DNA of 12,508 bases from Clostridiales bacterium (GTDB lineage Bacteria > Bacillota > Clostridia > Lachnospirales > Lachnospiraceae): the NCBI GenBank assembly GCA_019416265.1, contig DXXQ01000232.1, positions 1-12,508 on the forward strand. The letters are read 5' to 3'. Numbering within the stretch: the first letter of the stretch is position 1; every line of letters begins with the position of its first letter. A model generated the notes under the pieces. It made no database searches. It saw nothing but the letters and a program-made list of their open reading frames with translations, and had not been told where the DNA came from. The translations under genes were made by a program, and so were the position numbers. Positions 7,496 through 12,508 of this stretch are shown piece by piece.

Positions 7496-7577
7496 TTTCT
7501 CTCCATTCCCCTTCTTGAACTTGTATCTTTCGAAAAGTGTATATTTTGTCACAGGATCCCAAGGGAATTCCCATGAC

Positions 7578-7605
7578 AAAAAAAGGCGGTTGTCCTCACA
7601 ACCGC
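7578..7605 (-). terminator. Intrinsic terminator inside the EPS leader
   Basis: In minus RNA an 8-bp stem GCGGTTGT/ACAACCGC with loop GAGG is followed directly by CC-free U-run context of seven U (7578-7584). Stem arms are 7586-7593 and 7598-7605. This is a textbook Rho-independent terminator for the minus strand only. It lies downstream of the 7813-7841 promoter and upstream of the sugar transferase start. Confidence 0.9.
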
Positions 7606-7688
7606 TCATTCCTGATACACGATATAGTCCAGAAAAATGGTGTACCACGGTGCAGATTGTGTTTTACAATATTCATCTGGTCTGACCG

Positions 7689-7710
7689 TCAGACACAGCT
7701 CTGTGTCTGA
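7689..7710 (-). promoter_or_regulatory. Leader hairpin with a competing alternative stem
   Basis: TCAGACACAG (7689-7698) and CTGTGTCTGA (7701-7710) are exact reverse complements, giving a 9-bp stem with a 4-nt loop. The same CAGAC segment (7690-7694) can also pair with GTCTG at 7680-7684, because GTCTGAC (7680-7686) and GTCAGAC (7688-7694) are complementary. The two stems exclude each other; the 9-bp stem should be favoured unless something intervenes. Confidence 0.6.
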
Positions 7711-7810
7711 ACCATTCTCCTGCTTTTTCTCATTTCTCTCTCTCCCTTTTGTGTTTCCTAAGACAATCCGTAAGTCTGCATCTCCCCATATGCAGACTTC
7801 TGACTTATAA

Positions 7811-7841
7811 CAAGAATACCTTCTATTCTTGACAATGTCAA
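7811..7841 (-). promoter_or_regulatory. Sigma-A promoter for the EPS operon, embedded in two palindromes
   Basis: On the minus strand TTGACA (7836-7841) and TATTCT (7813-7818) are separated by 17 bases, giving a start near 7806. The -35 lies in the palindrome TTGACA-A-TGTCAA (7829-7841). The -10 lies in one arm of the inverted repeat CAAGAATA-ccttc-TATTCTTG (7811-7831). Dyads covering both promoter boxes could serve as operators; this is inference. Confidence 0.65.
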
Positions 7842-7908
7842 TCCCTATTTCCATGTTCTTTGCCGTAACATAACCGGAGGTGTTACTTTCACTTCATTCA
7901 CAGCAACG

Positions 7909-7986
7909 AGCCAAAATTCATTCGAGATTGCCTGCGGTAATGGAATTTTGGCTTGTATGTCTCGGGATTTTGACATATCAAATCCC
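7909..7986 (-). other. Two hairpins at the 3' end of cpsB
   Basis: GGGATTT (7964-7970) pairs with AAATCCC (7980-7986) across the cpsB stop codon. Downstream, an 11-bp stem AGCCAAAATTC/GAATTTTGGCT (7909-7919 with 7943-7953) encloses 23 nt. Neither is followed by a U-run in minus RNA, so neither is a classical intrinsic terminator. They may protect the 3' end or slow polymerase. The rest of 7842-7908 holds only a 6-bp inverted repeat (GTAACA 7865-7870, TGTTAC 7881-7886) upstream of the promoter. Confidence 0.45.
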
Positions 7987-8697
7987 AATTTTCAAAGCGT
8001 TTCTCATGAATATATCTTTCTGATACTCCCTGTCAATTTTTTTCCCTATCCACTCCAGCATATCGTATGAGGTAGGAGGTCTGCTGGTCAGATTATGCAT
8101 ATCTGATGACAGAAAATCGATTTTCGCATCCAGAAGCTGTTTTTTGCACCATCTTGTGTTGTGATCCAGGATTCCTCCCTGAAGTGACTTGATATTCATC
8201 TGAAATAATGCGCCAAGCTCTTTTGCCTCTTCCAGATTCTCTTTTGTCCGAAGGCACTCATAACGCTCAATATGCGCAAGTATCGGCCGATACTGTGACG
8301 AATATATGATATGGCTGATTGCCTGTTTCAGCTGGTGCCAGGATATATCAATGGGAAATTCCACCAGAATATAATGAGAGCCTGCCAGAGACAGTACTTT
8401 CCCCTGTTCGATTTTTTCAAGCATTTCTATATGGTAGTATATTTCCTGTCCCGGATATATTTTTATATCGTGACCAAGCTCTGCTTTCGCCCTTAGTTCT
8501 GCTTCTCTGCATAACCGGATTATCTTTCCCGGGTCGTTCTCTCTTTTCTGCCATGGTACGTAATGGGGCGTGGCAATAATCCGCCTTACACCGCCTTTCC
8601 AGGATCTGTCTATCATTTCAAGAGACATATCCCAGTCCTTTGCTCCGTCGTCGATTCCGGGCAAAACATGCGTATGTATATCACAAAAGCCGGACAT
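7978..8697 (-). CDS. cpsB: CpsB/YwqE-type PHP-fold protein tyrosine phosphatase
   Basis: A 239-aa manganese-dependent phosphotyrosine phosphatase of the polymerase-and-histidinol-phosphatase (PHP) family. It normally dephosphorylates the cognate EPS tyrosine kinase (CpsD/EpsB/YwqD) and so tunes polysaccharide length and export. Metal ligands and motifs are in place: DIHTH (6-10), PGIDDG (13-18), ATPHY (42-46, H45), E85 in PGQEI, E113 in LVEFP, AHIERY (141-146, H142) and SSDMHN (197-202, D199, H201), followed by RPP (206-208). Length is close to the family's usual 240-250. The start has a strong AGGAGG (8702-8707) four nt upstream. No kinase or chain-length gene adjoins it in the window, which is unusual since these are often neighbours. 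Two promoters precede it and a separate promoter follows it, so it may form its own transcript. Confidence 0.93.
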   Translation of the reverse strand: MSGFCDIHTHVLPGIDDGAKDWDMSLEMIDRSWKGGVRRIIATPHYVPWQKRENDPGKIIRLCREAELRAKAELGHDIKIYPGQEIYYHIEMLEKIEQGKVLSLAGSHYILVEFPIDISWHQLKQAISHIIYSSQYRPILAHIERYECLRTKENLEEAKELGALFQMNIKSLQGGILDHNTRWCKKQLLDAKIDFLSSDMHNLTSRPPTSYDMLEWIGKKIDREYQKDIFMRNALKIGI

Positions 8698-8765
8698 TTC
8701 TCCTCCTTAAAATCAGCATTTTGATATAAGCTGTTTTTTCAAATCTTCTTATCATTCAAAACATT

Positions 8766-8794
8766 ACTATACCACTAATCCTTTGCAGATACAA
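8766..8794 (-). promoter_or_regulatory. Proximal cpsB promoter candidate
   Basis: TTGTAT (8789-8794) and TATAGT (8766-8771) are spaced by 17 bases on the minus strand. The -10 matches consensus at five of six positions, the -35 at three. Transcription would begin near 8759, about 60 nt before the cpsB ATG. Confidence 0.5.
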
Positions 8795-8925
8795 CCCTTT
8801 CGACTATTTTCCATTTTTTGTGCACAAATTAGTCCCGTATGTATATTTATGTTGTCAATATCACCAATTGCGGCTGGACAATGAAGATTTCTTTTATCTC
8901 CGTTTAAATATAACACGGCTTCTTT

Positions 8926-8954
8926 ATTATATCCTATTCTTTTTTGGGGGTCAA
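8926..8954 (-). promoter_or_regulatory. Distal cpsB promoter, near consensus
   Basis: TTGACC (8949-8954) and TATAAT (8926-8931) are separated by exactly 17 bases on the minus strand. Two 7-base A/T tracts (8963-8969 and 8978-8984) lie just upstream and resemble an UP element. The start would be near 8919, giving a leader of about 220 nt before cpsB. Confidence 0.7.
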
Positions 8955-8958
8955 TCTG

Positions 8959-8989
8959 TGGCAAAAAAAGTGGCAGATTTTTTTCGCCA
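8959..8989. other. A7/T7 stem with GC-clamped base
   Basis: TGGC-AAAAAAA (8959-8969) pairs with TTTTTTT-C-GCCA (8978-8989), with one bulged base and the 8-base loop GTGGCAGA. It lies between the Fic stop codon and the distal cpsB promoter. It could be a weak bidirectional terminator-like stem, or chiefly act as A-tract DNA upstream of the -35. No extra U-run follows it in minus RNA. Confidence 0.35.
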
Positions 8990-9137
8990 GGCGTCACCAT
9001 ACTCAATCAACAGTTTTAAGACACCCATTCTCTATAGGACATTCAAAGTTCACAATAGCTTTTTTCATACCATCTTTTTCAATAATCCAAGGGATGAACC
9101 ATTTCTGTTTCGTCAGCAGGTGTCATATACGGATACG

Positions 9138-9806
9138 TCATAACATGATTCCCTGTATAGCTTTTTCATATAGAAATTGTTTCAGTTTATCCGCTTTACC
9201 AGTGTTATAATATCCCAATAACCGTTCATTAAATTGTTCCATGTATTTATCTGTAATTGTCATAATACCAGCACCAGAAGAAACCAAAATCTTATTTGCC
9301 AACAGTAAACTGGTACGTTTGTTTCCATCCCAAAAAAACTGTCCTCTTGTGCCCCATGCAAAGGCTTCTAAAGCTTTGTCTGTTGCTGAAGCATCTGTCG
9401 CAGATAAAATATCTTTTAATTCTTCTATTGTTTTTTCTTTATCAGGAACAGGCGGTTCATAATCTGCACCTGATATTCCAACAGTTCCGGTACGAAGCTT
9501 TCCCCATTCCAAGGCTTCATTTCTTGCAATATATTCATTTAGTTTGCACCAGTATTCAAATGTAACTTTTTCACTTACTGTATTCAGCAGAAACTTCCAT
9601 GCGTCACGCATATTCAAAATCGCCTGAATATCGTCAAGTTGTACATTTGGCACATTTATACCATTTAAAATGGTCTGTGTTTGAGGAAAAGTAACTGCTC
9701 TGTTTTCCATTTTCATTCCACAATACACATTTTCATCCCACTTTTTCTTTGCCAGAAACAAACTCTGTTCAGGTGTCAAATGAAATTTATCTTTAAATTT
9801 TGACAT
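9138..9806 (-). CDS. Fic-fold protein with the catalytic His replaced by Gln
   Basis: A 222-aa cytoplasmic protein of the Fic/DOC family, whose active members usually transfer AMP (or another nucleotide or phosphate group) to target hydroxyls. The core loop reads QFFWDGNKRTS (156-166), where active Fic proteins have H-P-F-x-D-G-N-[GK]-R. The anion-binding GNKR is intact but the catalytic base is Gln (codon CAG at 9339-9341). The flap segment RTGTVGISGADYEPP (105-119) is normal. Near the N terminus KMENRAVTF (32-40) aligns with the inhibitory IEGN helix motif; E34-N35 are kept, but the usual upstream Ser/Thr is Gly30. The ATG at 9806 is chosen for GAGGTG (9816-9821), 9 nt upstream; an in-frame ATG at 9884 would lie upstream of the promoter. 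It is monocistronic between ppdK and cpsB, with no antitoxin gene beside it. Activity is uncertain: pseudoenzyme, altered chemistry or regulatory binder. Confidence 0.85.
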   Translation of the reverse strand: MSKFKDKFHLTPEQSLFLAKKKWDENVYCGMKMENRAVTFPQTQTILNGINVPNVQLDDIQAILNMRDAWKFLLNTVSEKVTFEYWCKLNEYIARNEALEWGKLRTGTVGISGADYEPPVPDKEKTIEELKDILSATDASATDKALEAFAWGTRGQFFWDGNKRTSLLLANKILVSSGAGIMTITDKYMEQFNERLLGYYNTGKADKLKQFLYEKAIQGIML

Positions 9807-9837
9807 AGAATCGTTCACCTCATTTTGTTTTGACCAT

Positions 9838-9866
9838 ATTATAGCACCTCTCCATGTAGTTGTCAT
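9838..9866 (-). promoter_or_regulatory. Promoter of the Fic gene (extended -10)
   Basis: On the minus strand ATGACA (9861-9866, five of six to consensus) and a perfect TATAAT (9838-9843) are 17 bases apart. TGC directly before the -10 makes it an extended -10 promoter. The start near 9831 leaves about 25 nt before the chosen ATG, which supports the 9806 start over the one at 9884. Confidence 0.8.
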
Positions 9867-9912
9867 GTAGATATTAGGCTTCACAAGTTTCCACTATTTT
9901 ATTTTCCAAAGC

Positions 9913-9960
9913 AAAAAAGGCTCTTGAAACTTTGGAGTCATCCTCCAAAGTCCAAGAGCC
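9913..9960 (-). terminator. ppdK: Intrinsic terminator of ppdK
   Basis: In minus RNA a long two-part stem is formed by GGCTCTTG (9953-9960 with 9919-9926) and a 9-bp inner stem (9929-9937 with 9943-9951, loop 5 nt). The two are joined through a small asymmetric internal loop, and six U follow (9913-9918). It begins about 47 nt after the ppdK stop codon and should separate ppdK from the Fic gene. Confidence 0.93.
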
Positions 9961-10006
9961 TCAATTTACGTTTGGACACAAAATCAATATTCAGTTATTG
10001 ATTTAA

Positions 10007-12508
10007 TTATTTGTTGTTGATAGCTGCCTGTGCTGCTGCAAGACGAGCGATCGGAACACGGAATGGAGAACAGGAAACGTAGTCCAGACCGATCTTATGG
10101 CAGAACTCTACGGATGTCGGGTCACCGCCGTGCTCACCGCAGATACCGATGTGCAGGTTTGGATTAACCGGTTTGCCAAGTTTGATTGCCATATCCATTA
10201 ATTTACCAACGCCTGTCTGGTCGAGTTTAGCGAATGGATCGTTCTCGAAGATCTTAGCGTCATAGTATGCGTTCAGGAACTTACCAGCGTCATCACGGGA
10301 GAAACCGAATGTCATCTGTGTAAGGTCGTTTGTACCGAAGCAGAAGAAGTCTGCTTCTTTTGCGATATCGTCAGCTGTAAGAGCTGCACGTGGGATCTCG
10401 ATCATAGTACCAACTTCGTATTTAAGCTCTACGCCTGCTGCTGCGATCTCAGCGTCTGCTGTCTCAACAACAACTTTCTTAACGTATTTAAGCTCTTTTA
10501 CGTCGCCTACTAATGGGATCATGATCTCTGGGCAAACGTTCCAGTCAGCGTGTGCTTTCTTAACGTTGATAGCTGCACGGATGACAGCTCTTGTCTGCAT
10601 TTTAGCGATCTCTGGGTATGTTACAGCAAGACGGCATCCACGATGTCCCATCATTGGGTTGAACTCATGTAAGGAATCGATGATTGTCTTGATCTGCTCA
10701 ACTGTTTTGCCCTGAGAATCAGCAAGTTTCTTAATGTCTTCCTCTGTTGTAGGAACGAACTCATGAAGCGGCGGATCCAGGAAACGGATTGTAACAGGGT
10801 TGCCTTCAAGTGCTTCGTAAAGAGCCTCGAAGTCTGCCTGCTGCTCCGGAAGGATCTTCTCAAGAGCTGCTTCTCTCTCTTCTACTGTTTCGGAACAGAT
10901 CATCTCACGGAATGCGTCGATTCTGTTGCCTTCGAAGAACATATGCTCTGTACGGCAAAGACCGATACCTTCTGCGCCAAGCTCACGAGCTTTTTTAGCG
11001 TCTGCAGGTGTATCAGCGTTTGTACGAACTTTGAGAGTTCTGAACTTGTCAGCCCATCCCATGATTCTTCCGAACTCACCAGCGATGCTAGCGTCTACTG
11101 TAGGAATGATTCCGTCGTAGATGCATCCTGTAGAACCGTCAAGGGAGAGGTAATCTCCTTCATGATATTCTTTACCGGCAAGTGTAAATTTCTTGTTTTC
11201 TTCATCCATAGCGATGTCGCCGCATCCGGATACACAGCAGGTACCCATACCACGAGCAACTACTGCTGCGTGAGATGTCATACCACCACGTACTGTCAGG
11301 ATACCCTGAGCAGCTTTCATACCTTCGATATCCTCTGGGGATGTCTCAAGACGAACGAGAACTACTTTCTCTCCTCTTTCAGCCCAAGCTTTTGCATCTT
11401 CAGCTGTGAATACGATTTTACCGCATGCAGCTCCCGGAGAAGCGCCAAGTGCTCTTGCAGCCGGCTCTGCAGCTTTCAGTGCAGCAGCGTCGAACTGTGG
11501 GTGACGCAGAGTGTCAAGGTTACGTGGGTCGATCATTGCAACAGCTTCTTCTTCTGTTCTCATGCCTTCATCAACAAGGTCACAAGCGATCTTAAGAGCA
11601 GCCTGAGCTGTTCTCTTACCGTTACGTGTCTGAAGCATATAAAGTTTACCGTGCTCTACAGTGAACTCCATATCCTGCATATCTCTGTAGTGTTTCTCAA
11701 GTCTGCTGCAAACGTCTTTAAACTGAGCAAATGCTTCCGGGAATTTCTGCTCCATTTCGGAGATGTGCATTGGTGTACGAACACCGGCAACAACGTCTTC
11801 ACCCTGAGCATTTGTAAGGAACTCACCAAAGAGTCCGTTCTCACCTGTAGCTGGGTCACGAGTAAACGCAACACCTGTACCACAGTCATCGCCCATGTTA
11901 CCGAATGCCATCATCTGTACGTTAACAGCTGTACCCCAGGAATATGGGATATCGTTGTCACGACGATATACGTTCGCACGTGGGTTGTCCCAGGAACGGA
12001 ATACGGCTTTTACTGCGCCCATGAGCTGTTCCTTAGGATCAGATGGGAAGTCTTCGCCGATTTTTTCTTTGTATTCTGCTTTGAACTGGTTAGCAAGTGT
12101 TTCAAGGTCTTCTGCAGTAAGCTCAACGTCCTGCTTAACACCTTTTTCTTCTTTCATCTTGTCGATGAGCTCTTCGAAGTATTTTTTACCAACTTCCATA
12201 ACTACGTCAGAGTACATCTGGATGAATCTTCTGTAGCAGTCCCATGCCCAACGAGCATTACCGGATTTTTCTGCTAATGTATGAACAACTTCTTCGTTAA
12301 GACCAAGGTTAAGGATGGTGTCCATCATACCAGGCATGGATGCTCTAGCACCGGAACGAACGGAAACGAGCAGAGGATTTTCTTTGTCACCGAATTTTTT
12401 ACCGGTAACTCCTTCCATTTTGGTAATTGCTTCCATGATCTGAGCCATGATCTCATCGTTGATCTTTCTTCCGTCTTCATAGTACCGTGTACAAGCTTCT
12501 GTTGTGAT
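10007..12508 (-). CDS. ppdK: Pyruvate, phosphate dikinase (5' end outside window)
   Basis: The last 833 residues of a cytoplasmic enzyme that interconverts pyruvate, ATP and phosphate with PEP, AMP and pyrophosphate, a pyrophosphate-linked glycolytic or gluconeogenic step common in anaerobic Clostridia. The reading frame is open to base 12508; by alignment with the 874-aa clostridial enzyme about 40 residues are missing. The ATP-grasp part has VSVRSGARASMPGMMDT, the phosphate-carrier histidine lies in GGMTSHAAVVARG (His codon 11270-11272), and the C-terminal PEP/pyruvate barrel ends with GICGEHGGDP and YVSCSPFRVP, including the catalytic Cys. All domains are intact. Codon use is strongly biased (highly expressed type), which creates a long open frame on the opposite strand. 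It is followed by a strong terminator and appears functionally unrelated to the EPS genes. Confidence 0.97.
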   Translation of the reverse strand: MTTEACTRYYEDGRKINDEIMAQIMEAITKMEGVTGKKFGDKENPLLVSVRSGARASMPGMMDTILNLGLNEEVVHTLAEKSGNARWAWDCYRRFIQMYSDVVMEVGKKYFEELIDKMKEEKGVKQDVELTAEDLETLANQFKAEYKEKIGEDFPSDPKEQLMGAVKAVFRSWDNPRANVYRRDNDIPYSWGTAVNVQMMAFGNMGDDCGTGVAFTRDPATGENGLFGEFLTNAQGEDVVAGVRTPMHISEMEQKFPEAFAQFKDVCSRLEKHYRDMQDMEFTVEHGKLYMLQTRNGKRTAQAALKIACDLVDEGMRTEEEAVAMIDPRNLDTLRHPQFDAAALKAAEPAARALGASPGAACGKIVFTAEDAKAWAERGEKVVLVRLETSPEDIEGMKAAQGILTVRGGMTSHAAVVARGMGTCCVSGCGDIAMDEENKKFTLAGKEYHEGDYLSLDGSTGCIYDGIIPTVDASIAGEFGRIMGWADKFRTLKVRTNADTPADAKKARELGAEGIGLCRTEHMFFEGNRIDAFREMICSETVEEREAALEKILPEQQADFEALYEALEGNPVTIRFLDPPLHEFVPTTEEDIKKLADSQGKTVEQIKTIIDSLHEFNPMMGHRGCRLAVTYPEIAKMQTRAVIRAAINVKKAHADWNVCPEIMIPLVGDVKELKYVKKVVVETADAEIAAAGVELKYEVGTMIEIPRAALTADDIAKEADFFCFGTNDLTQMTFGFSRDDAGKFLNAYYDAKIFENDPFAKLDQTGVGKLMDMAIKLGKPVNPNLHIGICGEHGGDPTSVEFCHKIGLDYVSCSPFRVPIARLAAAQAAINNK

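Larger units (their letters stand above)
7496..7805 (-). promoter_or_regulatory. Structured 5' leader of the EPS operon with internal terminator (attenuation candidate)
   Basis: Starting from the predicted transcription start near 7806, the leader is about 310 nt. In order it has a 5'-terminal hairpin AAGTCTGCAT/ATGCAGACTT (7772-7781 with 7790-7799, 8-nt loop) and a hairpin TCAGACACA-loop-TGTGTCTGA (7689-7710). A small stem ATTGT/ACAAT (7656-7670) follows, then the intrinsic terminator (7578-7605), then 82 nt to the sugar transferase ATG. A terminator between promoter and first gene implies controlled read-through. LoaP/NusG-paralogue or RNA-based antitermination are known for EPS operons of Firmicutes; which one applies here is inference. 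An 82-codon frame across 7606-7854 overlaps these signals and is not credited. Confidence 0.6.
8698..9137 (-). other. 440-base spacer upstream of cpsB
   Basis: It contains two minus-strand promoters (8926-8954 and 8766-8794), an A7/T7 hairpin (8959-8989) and the ribosome site of cpsB. A 79-codon minus frame (8767-9006) spans the stronger promoter. A second protein-like stretch of about 39 codons, including WFIPWIIEKDGMKKAIVNF (on minus, roughly 9015-9120), lies just beyond the Fic stop codon. Neither has a ribosome site or a recognisable family. They could be remnants of a decayed gene or chance. Confidence 0.5.

Noticed and set aside
7496..7648. A 51-residue N-terminal extension of the sugar transferase (start at 7648)
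   Set aside because: The extension would be encoded across the intrinsic terminator and lacks family similarity. The ATG at 7495 has a proper ribosome site and gives the expected start just before the first membrane helix.
7606..7854. An 82-codon minus frame in the EPS leader
   Set aside because: It starts upstream of the mapped promoter boxes, runs through the leader hairpins, and has no family match that I recognise. The regulatory reading explains the region better.
8820..9143. A 107-codon plus-strand frame between Fic and cpsB
   Set aside because: It runs opposite to all genes, overlaps the Fic stop codon and the cpsB promoter, and reads as AT-rich Phe/Tyr-rich sequence without a ribosome site or family signature.
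10763..12277. A 504-codon open frame on the plus strand opposite ppdK
   Set aside because: It lies entirely antisense to an intact, conserved ppdK with highly biased codons, which commonly leaves the opposite frame open. The peptide is Cys/Ser/Phe-rich with no family signature and no promoter was identified for it.

Overview
The window looks like part of a Firmicutes chromosome, most likely a gut Clostridia of the Lachnospiraceae type. This rests on a low-to-moderate GC content, strong GGAGG-type ribosome sites, sigma-A promoters, a clostridial-type pyruvate phosphate dikinase and a Gram-positive style exopolysaccharide (EPS) locus with a PHP-family CpsB phosphatase. The family-level placement is inference; no rRNA or other taxonomic marker is present. 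Every supported gene is on the minus strand, so transcription runs from high to low coordinates. No tRNA, rRNA, CRISPR array or insertion sequence was seen.

From the high end: ppdK (5' end outside the window) closes with a very clear intrinsic terminator at 9913-9960. A stand-alone Fic-fold gene (9138-9806) follows with its own near-consensus promoter; its catalytic histidine is replaced by glutamine. A 440-base spacer (8698-9137) carries two good promoters ahead of cpsB (7978-8697).

After cpsB comes a 482-base spacer (7496-7977). It holds a sigma-A promoter embedded in dyad symmetries and then a roughly 310-nt leader with strong hairpins and an intrinsic terminator, before the gene for the priming sugar transferase (6044-7495). 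This arrangement suggests regulated read-through (attenuation or processive antitermination) into the EPS operon. The operon continues with an unrecognised one-membrane-helix protein (4292-5359), a DUF1972/Cps2T-like glycosyltransferase (2941-4107), a GT4 glycosyltransferase (1809-2936), a UDP-GlcNAc 2-epimerase (713-1807) and a left-handed beta-helix acyltransferase (13-708). It appears to run on past base 1. Together these genes would load the first sugar phosphate on undecaprenyl phosphate, add further sugars (one possibly ManNAc-derived) and decorate the repeat unit with an acyl group. Flippase, polymerase, chain-length and kinase genes are not in view.

The most unusual element is a repeated non-coding module. 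Two full tandem copies and one partial copy lie at 5461-5875, and a diverged relative lies at about 4115-4232, so the modules bracket the unrecognised gene. Read as minus-strand RNA, a copy has an almost pure A/C stretch, then a 7-bp hairpin, then a G/A-rich stretch; a small GGGGU/ACCCC hairpin marks the unit junction in the tandem copies. The 7-bp hairpin of the diverged copy keeps pairing through one compensatory change and one G-U pair that exists only on the transcribed strand. This points to a structured RNA element and not to random low-complexity DNA.
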